This document shows positions 7,809-15,936 of a stretch of 64,000 nucleotides of DNA, piece by piece. Made by a program: the position numbers and the translations under genes. Under the pieces are notes generated by a model, which saw only the letters and a program-made list of their open reading frames with translations, made no database searches and had not been told where the DNA came from. Each line of letters starts with the position of its first letter. Position 1 is the stretch's first letter. Source of the DNA: Clostridia bacterium (lineage in GTDB: Bacteria; Bacillota; Clostridia; Oscillospirales; CAG-272); the NCBI GenBank assembly GCA_017453245.1, contig JAFTKM010000026.1:62001-126000 (forward strand), in the 5' to 3' direction.

Positions 7809-8052
7809 ATATGATAATGTCGGTATGCTTCGCTCGATATATTTGCGTTATGGAAAACGCAAATTCGCATACCGCGAGCGGTATATCACCACAACAAATA
7901 GCAATCTATTGTGGTAATTGAAGCCAACTACTCATCCACCATAAATGGTTCTCGTTGTGACTCGGTCACCACTCGGGTCTAACAGTACGCCGGACTGTTA
8001 TTCAATACCTCGCGGCCGCTTCGCTACCCTTCTCTCACAAGAGAAGGCTCCG
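7809..8052 (-). repeat. Hairpin-rich 3' region after the GH88 gene
   Basis: Read from the GH88 stop codon, the sequence is a run of hairpins: CCTTCTCTTGTGAGAGAAGG, CGAAGCGGCCGCG, AACAGTCCGGCGTACTGTT, GGTGACCGAGTCAC, TACCACAATAG...TTGTGGTGA, ATACCGCTCGCGGTAT and TTTGCGTTTTCCATAACGCAAA. It ends at the terminator at 7764-7808. No gene is seen. Confidence 0.65.
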
Positions 8053-9411
8053 TTACCACGGACGGATGAAGTCCTCGTCGAGATATCTTGCGAGGGCCTC
8101 GAGGTAGAAGTAGTCGGCGTAGGGAGCGCACTCCTCTATCGCGTGTCCCTGAGGCTTAGCGTGGGTGACGCTGTGGATAAGGCCGTCGTATTCAACACCG
8201 ATGTCACCGGTGTAGTGATCGATAAGCTCTTCCATGATCTGTGCCGCGGCGCTCTCGTAGATAAGGCGCTGCGCTGAGCCCTCGGGGAGTCTTTCTGCCA
8301 TATCGAGCATACCGCAGACTGCAATCGCCGCCGCAGAGGTGTCACGGGGCTCGTCGGAGCCGTCAGTGAAGGTGTAATCCCAATAAGGAATGAGGTCCTC
8401 GGGAAGATTATTGAGCATATAGTAGGTGACGTCACGCTGAGCGTTAAGGATCTCCTCGCTATTGGTGTAGGAATGTGCGATGGAGAAGCCGTAGATGCCC
8501 CAGGAGTGTCCGCGGGACCAGCAGGACTCGTCTGCGTATCCCTGCCAGGTCACGCCGTAAAGCGGCTCAGCGGTCGCGGGATCAAACTGGTAGTGATGGT
8601 AGGTCGAGCCGTCATCGCGCACAAGATAATTAATGGTGGTCATGGTATGATTCTTGCCCGCGTTGGTGTAGACCTTGGTGCTGAGTTCCTCACCCGCCCA
8701 GAAGAAGAGCGAGGCGTTCATCTCGGAGTCCATCATAGTGCGGAAGCCCTCAAAGCTATTCCAGCTGAAGGCGCGGATAATGAACTTACCCTCCTTGCTG
8801 TAGCTCGTTTCGTAATAATACTCTACCGCTCTGAGTGCGGCGTCCTTAGCCTCCTCGGAGCCGAGTATCTTGTACGCTCCGACACAGGAAGGCACGAAGG
8901 CAAATCCAACGTCGTGGTCACCCATACCTACGCGGTTGGCCTCGCGATAGACGAAGGTATCTATCATCTCGTTTACAACGTCGGCGTACTTCCGGTCTCC
9001 CGTAAGCTGGTAGGCCATAAGATAGGAGCCTGTGTACATACCCGCGGTCCAGTTATTGTTGGCGCCGTAGGTGTACTGATAGTCGGTGGAGCAGGTCTTC
9101 GGGAAGTTGATACCGCCCTCCTCGTAAAGAGTGTAAAGCTTCTCGGTAGCCGCCGCTGCCGCTCTCTCGAGCTTCTCTCGGTCGATGGTGTAAGCCACCT
9201 TAAATCTCTCGGGCACGTCGATCTCGGCAAGAGACTCTTCAAGGTCTCCATCGGTCTTGCCCGAGCCGTCATCCTTACCGGTAGAATCGTTGTTTTCCTC
9301 GTTGTCCTTGACATCGTCAGGGTGCAAAAAATCATTTAAAACACCGCAGGATGTAAGGAAAAGTTGGCAAAATAGCGTAAGTAAAAGGATAATCGCAAGT
9401 GATTTTTTCAT
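8053..9411 (-). CDS. GH88-family unsaturated glucuronyl hydrolase, lipoprotein
   Basis: A 452-residue protein with a lipoprotein signal (hydrophobic 5-17, lipobox LTSC with Cys about 22) and an acidic Asp/Glu/Gly/Ser linker to about 60. The rest is a complete (alpha/alpha)6 barrel. Family motifs are NWTAGMYTGSYLMAY (first conserved Trp/Gly region), HDVGFAF with the catalytic-type aspartate, and GYADESCWSRGHSWGIYGF, the GH88 signature. GH88 enzymes cleave the 4,5-unsaturated uronic acid left by polysaccharide lyases on chondroitin, hyaluronan or heparin disaccharides. Anchoring to the outer membrane face would place cleavage outside the cell. It follows the GH79 gene on the same strand, separated by a 246-bp hairpin array. 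Confidence 0.9.
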   Translation of the reverse strand: MKKSLAIILLLTLFCQLFLTSCGVLNDFLHPDDVKDNEENNDSTGKDDGSGKTDGDLEESLAEIDVPERFKVAYTIDREKLERAAAAATEKLYTLYEEGGINFPKTCSTDYQYTYGANNNWTAGMYTGSYLMAYQLTGDRKYADVVNEMIDTFVYREANRVGMGDHDVGFAFVPSCVGAYKILGSEEAKDAALRAVEYYYETSYSKEGKFIIRAFSWNSFEGFRTMMDSEMNASLFFWAGEELSTKVYTNAGKNHTMTTINYLVRDDGSTYHHYQFDPATAEPLYGVTWQGYADESCWSRGHSWGIYGFSIAHSYTNSEEILNAQRDVTYYMLNNLPEDLIPYWDYTFTDGSDEPRDTSAAAIAVCGMLDMAERLPEGSAQRLIYESAAAQIMEELIDHYTGDIGVEYDGLIHSVTHAKPQGHAIEECAPYADYFYLEALARYLDEDFIRPW

Positions 9412-9462
9412 TGTGTTTTTCCTTTCGGTTGATACGTCAGGAGTATAAAGTGAAATGTTCTG

Positions 9463-9657
9463 AAGGAGCCATAAGTTATATTTTTGCTCCGCAAAAGTTA
9501 TATTTCCCTTACGGGAAGTTATATTACTCGGCCTTGCCTCGCAGTTATATTCTATTCGCCTCTAACTACAAACTCGCGTAGCGAATATAACTGCGTAGCA
9601 ATATAACTGCCGTAGGCAATAGAACTCGCCGTCAGGCGAATAGAGTTGCATTTGTTG
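9463..9657 (-). repeat. AGTTATAT-linked hairpin array between GH79 and GH88
   Basis: It starts right after the GH79 stop codon. In that direction hairpins ATTCGCC-TGAC-GGCGA, TTGCC-TAC-GGCA, TTGC-TAC-GCAG, TTCGCTACGCGA, ACTTCCC-GTAA-GGGAA and TTTTGC-GGA-GCAAAA alternate with the linker AGTTATAT or AGTTCTAT. The beginning matches the region after the DUF4317 gene (15015-15056). Confidence 0.75.
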
Positions 9658-11166
9658 TCAGACGACAACAAATGCGCAAGAGCCGGGCTTGATCTCTACC
9701 TTACCCGAGACCTTCTTGCCGCAAAGCGCGGGAAGAGAGTTGTTCTCGCCGAGCACAAGGGGAGTTTCGTTCAGGTACATAACCTTGCTTCTCATATTGC
9801 CATTACCGGAAAGCTCGCAAAGCTCGCCCTCCGCGGGAAGCTCAAGAGTAGTTACGTCGGTAAGAGAGTTGTTAACGATAAGGTAAGCGTAGCCGTCCTT
9901 GCCGTCCTTTCTGGAGTGGCAGTAAACGTGTGCGCCCTCTACACCCGGATTCTCGCAAGCGTATGCCTCGTTGCCCATAATTTTGGTCCAGAGGAGAGCC
10001 GCGAAGTAGTTGGGTCTGGGATCAAATGTGCCGTGCTGAAGGAAGCCGTAGTCACTCGATGCGAGGGTGTTATGGAAGATAACGCCGTTGGTGAGTGTGC
10101 AGAAGCTGCCGAGCTCGTTGAGGGTTCTGAGTACGTCGAGATAGGTGGAAGCCCAGGTATCTCCGCCGCCGCCTGCGTCACCGGACTCGGTAACCCACAT
10201 CTCGCCGCCGGGAACGTACTTGTCTCTGGGCTTGAGGTTGTTGTAGCAGATGCCGGGAGCAACAGCGAGGTAAGCGTCGGTGTGAGCCGCCTCTGCGGGC
10301 CAGTGACCGTTCGGAACCATAGATGCTATTCTCTCGGAGATGCCGTTGTAGTAGTGGTAGGAGTACACGTCCATAGGAACCTCAGCGCCGCGCATAAGGT
10401 CGTGAACGGTACCGAGCTTCATCATATTGCCCATACCGGAGCCCATAGGATTCTCATCATTCTCCTCGGTCATACCGGTGTTGCAGGGACCGACGATAAG
10501 GCACTCGGGATAGTTCTCGCGTACCCACTTATTTGCGATATCCTGGTCGCGTACGTAGTCGGGGAAATCGTAGCCAACAGGCGCACCGGACATCTGGAGC
10601 ATATTAGGCTCGTTCATAAACTCGAATGCGTCGATCTTGCCGCCGAGCTCGTCGGTAAGAGCAAAGAGCTTCTTGATCTGGGTGAGGTCAAGAGGACCGC
10701 CGTCCTTGTGGTCGCCCGCGCAGTTACTTGCGGAAACGAGGAGCTTGCCGTCTACCGCCTTAACAAAGTTAAGGATATTGGTCCACTGCTCGCGGGTAAG
10801 GATGCTCTGGTATCCCTCGGGAGCCTTGCCGCCGGTGGTACCGTCGAAGTCGTAGTAGGTCTTGGTTGCCCAGGTGCCGGAAACACGTACCCAAACGGGG
10901 CCGAATGCCTTTGCAAGAGAGATGAGCTTCTCACTCGTAGTATCGATGGGGGGATAGTACTGCATAAGGCCTGCCATCGCGGTGTGGTTGGTGAAGCCCT
11001 CGAGCTTCGGGAACTCCTCAGTGCCCGCGATCTGTCCCTCTGTATATGCCTTCCAGAAGGTGCCGCCGGTAACCTCGGTCATCTCTACGTTGTAGGACAT
11101 AAGACGGGGGTTGATGTCGCGGATCTTCGCAAGGCCTGAATTTTTCAGCTTAAGATTGTGCGCCAT
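9658..11166 (-). CDS. GH79-like beta-glucuronidase/heparanase-type hydrolase
   Basis: A 502-residue protein with no signal peptide, so it is probably cytoplasmic. The pattern is a clan GH-A TIM barrel: FEFMNEPNML (about 190-200) carries the Asn-Glu-Pro acid/base pair, and MWVTESGDAGGGGD (about 315) carries the nucleophile glutamate. HNTLASSDYGF and RPNYFAALLWTKIMG match the late barrel strands of GH79, followed by a beta-sandwich domain. GH79 members remove glucuronic acid from glycosaminoglycans or proteoglycans. The family is recognised by pattern; the substrate is inferred, helped by the GH88 gene next to it. The ATG follows AAAAGGAG. Confidence 0.75.
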   Translation of the reverse strand: MAHNLKLKNSGLAKIRDINPRLMSYNVEMTEVTGGTFWKAYTEGQIAGTEEFPKLEGFTNHTAMAGLMQYYPPIDTTSEKLISLAKAFGPVWVRVSGTWATKTYYDFDGTTGGKAPEGYQSILTREQWTNILNFVKAVDGKLLVSASNCAGDHKDGGPLDLTQIKKLFALTDELGGKIDAFEFMNEPNMLQMSGAPVGYDFPDYVRDQDIANKWVRENYPECLIVGPCNTGMTEENDENPMGSGMGNMMKLGTVHDLMRGAEVPMDVYSYHYYNGISERIASMVPNGHWPAEAAHTDAYLAVAPGICYNNLKPRDKYVPGGEMWVTESGDAGGGGDTWASTYLDVLRTLNELGSFCTLTNGVIFHNTLASSDYGFLQHGTFDPRPNYFAALLWTKIMGNEAYACENPGVEGAHVYCHSRKDGKDGYAYLIVNNSLTDVTTLELPAEGELCELSGNGNMRSKVMYLNETPLVLGENNSLPALCGKKVSGKVEIKPGSCAFVVV

Positions 11167-11202
11167 AGTAATATTCTCCTTTTATTTTTTATTTACGGAT
11201 AT

Positions 11203-11232
11203 ATTGTAACATATAGTGAAAATGCGTGTCAA
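11203..11232 (-). promoter_or_regulatory. Probable promoter of the GH79-GH88 operon
   Basis: TTGACA (11227-11232, minus), 18 bp, TACAAT (11203-11208). Confidence 0.6.
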
Positions 11233-11294
11233 GAAGGATTTTGTTACAATTATTTTAAGATGTCTTATCAAAGACGTTTTTTAACCAAATCAAA

Positions 11295-11324
11295 TAAAAA
11301 GACTGCCGCAAAAAACGGCAGTCT
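11295..11324 (-). terminator. Intrinsic terminator of the collagen-like SGNH gene
   Basis: The stem GACTGCCG/CGGCAGTC (11301-11308, 11316-11323) is followed by five T residues on the minus strand. Confidence 0.85.
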
Positions 11325-11351
11325 CTGATGCTTTGCATCGCAAAAAAGATA

Positions 11352-12635
11352 TTACTGATATTCCGAGACAGTGGTCTCGTAAGGATTCAAAAGGGCGTTG
11401 AGACAGCATTCCGTCACTATCGCCTTCTGCTCCTCGGTAACACCTGCGGGGGCGAACTCAACGCTTTCAATGTCAAGGTCGGTGAGTGTAGCGACCATAG
11501 TCAGGCACAGCATATAACAGCCGAGCACAGAGCCGTGTCCGTAGGATGTGGGATCAGTGGTCAGATCGTATTCCGACAGCTTCGAGGTTCTTGCATTTCT
11601 GAAGGCGGTGCCGCAGGGGATAACATAGTCAAAGCCCAGTGGCAGGACGCACTCCTTCACCGAGGTGATGATTCCGTTATACTGTACGTCCTCACTGCCG
11701 TCAAAATCGGATTTGAAGTTCGCGAGCGTCGATTTCTCGCTATACGTCCAGTTCATCATAAATCCGATCTTTGCGTCGGGACAGTGATCCTTGATCAGCT
11801 CAAGGTATGTGCCGAGATTTGAATATGAGCTCGGTATTCCCGAAGCATGCGCTCCCTGATTTATAACAATATAGTCCCATTCCCTCTCGTCAAGAGCGTC
11901 AGCCATACTGTAATTCCGCGTCTCGGTCTTTTGACCATTCTCATATTCGTAATAGATATAAGCGGCGTTACCGTTGCTCAAATTTGACAGGTGCTGATCT
12001 ATCTCGCTTCCGCCTATATAAAGATTTCCGACTTTCACCTTGCCGACGTTGAACTCGCTGATAATGTCATAAATGTAAACCGAAGCGTTCATTTGATAGC
12101 TAGAACCGATGGTAAGAATACTTATCACACCATCGCGGAGCATATCACTATTATCTTTGGAATCGAATTCCCAGCCGAGCTCTGTCCAAGTCTCTCCGCC
12201 GTCATATGAGACCTCAAGTTCATTCGTCTCGGGGTTAATTCTTAGCTTGGGTGTTATTCCGTCTTTTCCGTCGAGACCGTCTTTTCCGTCGAGACCGCTC
12301 TCTCCGTCTTTACCGTCGAGGCCGTCCTTGCCGTCAGCGCCATCGGCACCGCTTTCGCCCGTTGCCTTTACGCCAAGGGAGCTCCAGCTTTCGCCGTTAT
12401 CGTAGGAGACCTCCCAATAGTTGGTTTCCTCATTTATACGAAGCATGGGCGTCACGCCATCCTTGCCGTCGGCTCCGTCCTTGCCGTCGACTCCGTCCTT
12501 GCCGTCGACTCCGTCCTTGCCTTCAGCGCCGTTTGCTCCCAGAGTCGGTGTAAGCAAAAGCGAGCAGGACGTCATCGCTCCTATGTTCAAAAGAAGTATG
12601 ATAATAAGAAATAATGCTAGTATTCGTCTCTTCAT
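11352..12635 (-). CDS. Lipoprotein with collagen-like repeats and SGNH (DUF4886-like) domain
   Basis: A 427-residue protein with lipobox MTSC (Cys24). Two collagen-like Gly-X-Y stretches (about 33-61, mostly GKDGVD, and 95-125) each precede a short module ending in a tryptophan motif: EVSYDNGESWSSLG and EVSYDGGETWTELG. The C-terminal domain (about 168-427) opens with ILTIGSSYQMN, the GxS block of SGNH-type hydrolases, and resembles DUF4886. The Gly-X-Y part probably forms a triple-helical stalk holding the enzyme away from the cell. Two further collagen-like lipoproteins lie at 53541 and 55328. Substrate is unknown. The start follows AAGGAG. Confidence 0.8.
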   Translation of the reverse strand: MKRRILALFLIIILLLNIGAMTSCSLLLTPTLGANGAEGKDGVDGKDGVDGKDGADGKDGVTPMLRINEETNYWEVSYDNGESWSSLGVKATGESGADGADGKDGLDGKDGESGLDGKDGLDGKDGITPKLRINPETNELEVSYDGGETWTELGWEFDSKDNSDMLRDGVISILTIGSSYQMNASVYIYDIISEFNVGKVKVGNLYIGGSEIDQHLSNLSNGNAAYIYYEYENGQKTETRNYSMADALDEREWDYIVINQGAHASGIPSSYSNLGTYLELIKDHCPDAKIGFMMNWTYSEKSTLANFKSDFDGSEDVQYNGIITSVKECVLPLGFDYVIPCGTAFRNARTSKLSEYDLTTDPTSYGHGSVLGCYMLCLTMVATLTDLDIESVEFAPAGVTEEQKAIVTECCLNALLNPYETTVSEYQ

Positions 12636-12757
12636 AAACGTCTCCTTGATAGCTTATTAACCCCATTATATCACAAAGGGGAGGAAAAGTAAATACGGTA
12701 TTGAAGCCGCTTTCTTAAGCGAAAGCTCTTATTTTGCAACAAAAACATTTTTGCGTC

Positions 12758-12786
12758 TTGAAAGAAGGCGAAAAAGATGATATAAT
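12758..12786 (+). promoter_or_regulatory. Sigma-A promoter of the nucleoside hydrolase-DUF4317 operon
   Basis: TTGAAA (12758-12763), 17 bp, TATAAT (12781-12786). Transcription would start near 12793, at the edge of the leader hairpins. Confidence 0.8.
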
Positions 12787-12797
12787 AGCGTTGTGTT

Positions 12798-12864
12798 GAT
12801 ACGTCACCATTAGGTGACATATTTGCATTCGCAAACGCGATATGTCGCATAAATGCGACGTGAC
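12798..12864 (+). promoter_or_regulatory. Structured 5' leader, copy 1
   Basis: Three hairpins: GTCACC-ATTA-GGTGAC, a central palindromic 30-bp core (12817-12846, ACATAT...ATATGT around TTGC-ATTC-GCAA), and GTCGCAT-AAA-TGCGAC. AAGGAG follows directly. The 30-bp core is identical in the leader of the next gene (13811-13840). Confidence 0.65.
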
Positions 12865-12882
12865 AAAAAGGAGAACAAAGCA

Positions 12883-13788
12883 ATGACAAAGGAACAAAGG
12901 CGAAAGAATCTCGAGGTTCCGACGGGACCGATCGACGTAGTGATAGATACCGACGCGTGCAACGAGGTGGACGATCAATTTGCGATCAGTTACCTCCTGA
13001 AATCGCGCGAAAAACTCAACACGGTTGCCCTCTATGCCGCTCCGTACTCCTGGCCCGGCAAGGCAACGACACAGGAAGGAATGGAGGCAAGCTATCAGGA
13101 GATACTGAAGCTGCTCAAGCTTGCGGGTGAGGAAAAGCCCGCCTTCCGCGGCTCGGACAGATACCTGCCCGACAAGGATACTCCCGTCACGTCCGAGGCG
13201 GTGCGCGACTTGTGTGAAAGAGTGGAAAGCTACTCTCCCGAGAAGCCCCTTTACATTCTCGCGATAGGTGCCTTGACGAATATCGCCTCTGCCCTGCTCC
13301 TCTCGGACAAGGTGAAGGAAAATGCGGTCGTAGTATGGCTTGGCGGACACGGTCACGACCTCGGCTGGACGGATGAGTTTAATATGCGCCAGGACCTCGC
13401 GGCAACAAGGATAGTTATGACCTCGGGCGTCCCCTTCGTGCAGATTCCCTGCGAGTGCGTGGCAAGCACCTTTGGCATTTCCGCGCCCGAGCTGAAGGAA
13501 TATCTCGTAGGTAAAAACCCTCTGGCGGACTATCTCGCAAACAACATTCTCACAGCGCAGAAAAATGCGGGCGAGGCAAAGTGGTCGAGAATACTCTGGG
13601 ACGTTGTTGCGGTCGGCTGGCTGCTTAACGACAACTCGCGCTTTATGCTCTCAAGAGTGATGCCGACCTATACCCCGACAGATGACTTTAAGTATGAGCT
13701 GATAGACGGCGCGCCCGAATCAAGCTACGTCTTCTGGGTAAACCGCACCGCGCTTATGACTGATCTTGTAAGAAAGCTCACCGAGTGA
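12883..13788 (+). CDS. Inosine-uridine-type nucleoside hydrolase
   Basis: A 301-residue protein. The N-terminal DVVIDTDACNEVDDQFA (about 18-34) matches the Asp-rich calcium-binding motif of the IUNH family (usual form DxDxxxDDxxA). Later conserved parts are LYILAIGALTNIASALL and a GGHGHDLGWTDEFNMRQD segment equivalent to the family's GG...EFN block. These enzymes split the N-glycosidic bond of ribonucleosides, giving base and ribose. The start at 12883 is chosen because it follows AAGGAG; an in-frame ATG at 12853 lies within the leader hairpin. The DUF4317 gene follows as the second cistron. Confidence 0.88.
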   Translation: MTKEQRRKNLEVPTGPIDVVIDTDACNEVDDQFAISYLLKSREKLNTVALYAAPYSWPGKATTQEGMEASYQEILKLLKLAGEEKPAFRGSDRYLPDKDTPVTSEAVRDLCERVESYSPEKPLYILAIGALTNIASALLLSDKVKENAVVVWLGGHGHDLGWTDEFNMRQDLAATRIVMTSGVPFVQIPCECVASTFGISAPELKEYLVGKNPLADYLANNILTAQKNAGEAKWSRILWDVVAVGWLLNDNSRFMLSRVMPTYTPTDDFKYELIDGAPESSYVFWVNRTALMTDLVRKLTE

Positions 13789-13792
13789 GCTT

Positions 13793-13858
13793 GACACGTT
13801 CACGAAGTGAACATATTTGCATTCGCAAACGCGATATGTCCGCTATGCGGACGTGACA
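13793..13858 (+). promoter_or_regulatory. Structured intergenic leader, copy 2
   Basis: It has the same plan as 12798-12864: GTTCAC-GAAG-TGAAC, the identical 30-bp core (13811-13840) and GTCCGC-TAT-GCGGAC, then AAAGGAG. The outer stems differ from copy 1 on both sides, keeping pairing. Confidence 0.65.
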
Positions 13859-13876
13859 AAAAAGGAGAACAAAACA

Positions 13877-15001
13877 ATGAACGAAAAAGAACTAAGAGAA
13901 ATAAAAAGACGATTCAGACCTGACAAGAGCAATATACCGAACATTGTCGGCTGCTTTATAAACGGCGAGGGGCAGATAATCTCCCGCTTCTCGCAGTCGA
14001 TACTCCTCTCGGAGAACGATGAGAGCGAGGCTCTGCTCTCGGTGATGAAAAAGACGCTCTCCGGCTCGCTCGGTACAAACCTCATAGACATCGAGTTTTC
14101 GACCCGTGACGTGACCGACGGTGAGGAGCACAAGCTACTTATGACGCTCCGCGACACGCACTTAAAGGACGAGGCGGCGCTCTCCACCTTCTTCGAGAGA
14201 GTGGCGGAAAGCGTACATATTAATTCTAATTACGTGGTGCTTCTTGCAAACGATATTTATGACGTCTACACCAAGGAAAATGACGAAGAATCGGGCTCAT
14301 CGGTGACCTTCAACTACATCGTCTCGGCCATCTGTCCCCTGAAGGATGCGGCACAGGGACTCTTCTTCCGTGAGTCGGACAAGCTCTTCCACTCGGTGGC
14401 GGCAAACGCTATCCTCACTCGCCCTATCCTCGGCTTTATGTTCCCGACCTTTGACGACCGCGCGGCGAATATCTACCACACTCTCTACTACACGAAGGAC
14501 CTCTCCTCCTCGAGCCCCGAGTTTGTCGGACGTATCTTCGGCAAGGAGCCGCCTATGCCCGCAAAGGTGCAGAAGTCGACCTTCAACTACTGCCTGAAGG
14601 AAGCTCTCGGCGAGGAGTGCTCGCTCGAGGTCGTGCGCTCGGTAAGTAAGCAGGTTGCAGAGATGGTCGAGGAGCACAAGGAAATGAAGATCCCCGAGCC
14701 TCTCGCCCTTACTAAAGCTACCGTCAAGGGTATGCTCGAGAAGTGCGGAATCGAAGAAAAGGCTCTCGAGACTCTCGGCGAAAAGCTCGATGAAAGCTAC
14801 GGCAAAAACGCCGAGCTCTCACCCAAAAACGTGGTCACGACCTCGCGCCTTGAGGTAGTGCTCCCCGATATAAAGATCTCGGTCAAAAAGGGTAAGGAGG
14901 ACCTCGTATCAACGCAGGTCATCAACGGCAAAAAGTACGTGCTTATCGATGCCACAGAGGGCGTCGAGGTCAACGGCGTGCCTGTGAAAATCGAAGAGTG
15001 A
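13877..15001 (+). CDS. DUF4317 family protein
   Basis: A 374-residue protein of normal length for DUF4317, a family nearly confined to Clostridia. Its start MNEKELREIKRRFRPDKSNI and the stretch IVGCFINGEGQIISRF are typical. No signal or membrane segment is seen, and function is unknown. The upstream frame extends to 13817, but the ATG at 13877 has AAAGGAG at the right spacing. It is the second gene behind the promoter at 12758 and has its own copy of the structured leader. Hairpins begin 14 bp after the stop. Confidence 0.9.
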   Translation: MNEKELREIKRRFRPDKSNIPNIVGCFINGEGQIISRFSQSILLSENDESEALLSVMKKTLSGSLGTNLIDIEFSTRDVTDGEEHKLLMTLRDTHLKDEAALSTFFERVAESVHINSNYVVLLANDIYDVYTKENDEESGSSVTFNYIVSAICPLKDAAQGLFFRESDKLFHSVAANAILTRPILGFMFPTFDDRAANIYHTLYYTKDLSSSSPEFVGRIFGKEPPMPAKVQKSTFNYCLKEALGEECSLEVVRSVSKQVAEMVEEHKEMKIPEPLALTKATVKGMLEKCGIEEKALETLGEKLDESYGKNAELSPKNVVTTSRLEVVLPDIKISVKKGKEDLVSTQVINGKKYVLIDATEGVEVNGVPVKIEE

Positions 15002-15014
15002 TCTTCGATTTTCA

Positions 15015-15056
15015 ACTCTATTCGCCAAAAGGCGAGTTCTATTGCTAAAGCAGTTC
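15015..15056 (+). repeat. Short hairpin array after the DUF4317 gene
   Basis: CAACTCTATTCGCC-AAAA-GGCGA, then AGTTCTATTGC-TAAA-GCAG. Its first 15 or so bases match the array after the GH79 stop codon, with different loops. Confidence 0.6.
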
Positions 15057-15072
15057 ACCAAGCGGGCTAGAG

Positions 15073-15276
15073 TGTCATCCTGAGCGGAGTCGAAGTTTTG
15101 CTCCGGTGAGGAGCAAAACCGAGGAGCGTAGCGACGAAGGGATCTAGTATAAGTCTGATGACGGCTTCCTCAACTACTGTTTTTAGATAGTTATCGTGTT
15201 AGCCAAAGTAGATCCCGACACTTTGTGTCGCCCTACGGGTGCGACTCCGTGCTTACGCACTCCGCTCAGGATGACA
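15073..15276. mobile_element. 204-bp MITE-like element, second copy
   Basis: Same ends (TGTCATCCTGAG/CTCAGGATGACA), same length and nearly the same sequence as 6615-6818. It lies between the hairpins after DUF4317 and the terminator at 15361. Confidence 0.75.
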
Positions 15277-15360
15277 CACAAACCCTGCCTCGCGATATTT
15301 GTTGCTTTGCCTACGAGTATCGCAAAATCCATTCTTTTTCCATCAATTCGCTCAATATTA

Positions 15361-15394
15361 AAAGCGTGATTTTCGTTTGAAAATCACGCTTTTT
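15361..15394. terminator. Bidirectional intrinsic terminator
   Basis: AAAGCGTGATTTTC and GAAAATCACGCTTTTT form a long stem. It serves the DUF4317 gene from the left and the HTH gene from the right. Confidence 0.85.
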
Positions 15395-15406
15395 GCTATC
15401 TTTTAT

Positions 15407-15646
15407 TTACTTATCCACCATTTTTATATTTTCTGAAAGCATATCTTTAGGTAGTACAGAAAAATAATTACAAGCACGAATAAGGGCCTCACAGCTTATT
15501 CGGGGTGGTAAAATTCCTTTCTCTATACTGTTTAACGAACGAATTCCTATTCTCATAATTTTACACATAGCAGTCTTTGAAAGGTTATTATGTTGCCTTA
15601 GGATTTTGATGTTGTCGCAAAAGATCTGAATCTCATCTTTTTTCAT
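15407..15646 (-). CDS. XRE-family HTH regulator
   Basis: A 79-residue Cro/CI-type DNA-binding protein. The HTH spans about 11-65 (NIKILRQHNNLSKTAMCKIM, then SLNSIEKGILPPRIS), with the usual closing helix ALIRACNYFSVLPKDML. No partner domain is present. It is monocistronic. Upstream on its coding strand, TTAGTG occurs twice 13 bp apart (about 15688-15712), a possible operator. Target genes are unknown. Confidence 0.8.
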   Translation of the reverse strand: MKKDEIQIFCDNIKILRQHNNLSKTAMCKIMRIGIRSLNSIEKGILPPRISCEALIRACNYFSVLPKDMLSENIKMVDK

Positions 15647-15723
15647 ATTATCGTCCTTTCTGTTTTTAAGTTAAGACGATTATATAACAAATCAGCCACT
15701 AAGTTGACACTCACTAAATGTCA

Positions 15724-15760
15724 AAAAGAAAATGAGAGAACATATTTGTCCTCTCATTTA
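15724..15760 (-). terminator. Intrinsic terminator of the GH13-GH1 operon
   Basis: AATGAGAG/CTCTCATT stem, with TTTTCTTTTT following on the minus strand. It lies just after the hairpin array that follows GH1. Confidence 0.8.
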
Positions 15761-15763
15761 TTG

Positions 15764-15934
15764 GTGAAGTTTTTGCTGTCGCAAAAGTGAAGTTGTGCTA
15801 CGCACAGTGAAGTTGACTCGCCGAGGCTCGCAGTGAAGTTAAGTTTGCCCGTCACTTCGCCGCAAGGCGAAACTTCACTCACAAAGTGAACTTCACGTGT
15901 CGAAGATAACTTCACTTGCCCGCAGGGCAAACTT
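15764..15934 (-). repeat. AACTTCAC-family hairpin array after GH1
   Basis: It begins with TAACTAAGTTTGCCC directly at the GH1 stop codon. Hairpins TTTGCCC/GGGCAA, TTCAC-TTT-GTGA, TTTCGCC-TTG-CGGCGAA, TGTGC-GTA-GCACA and TTTTGC/GCAAAA are linked by AGTGAAG, switching to AACTTCAC in the second half. It ends next to the terminator. Confidence 0.8.
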
Positions 15935-15936
15935 AG

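Noticed and set aside
9646..11139. 497-codon open frame opposite GH79
   Set aside because: It covers the GH79 gene exactly in antisense and lacks motifs or a ribosome site.
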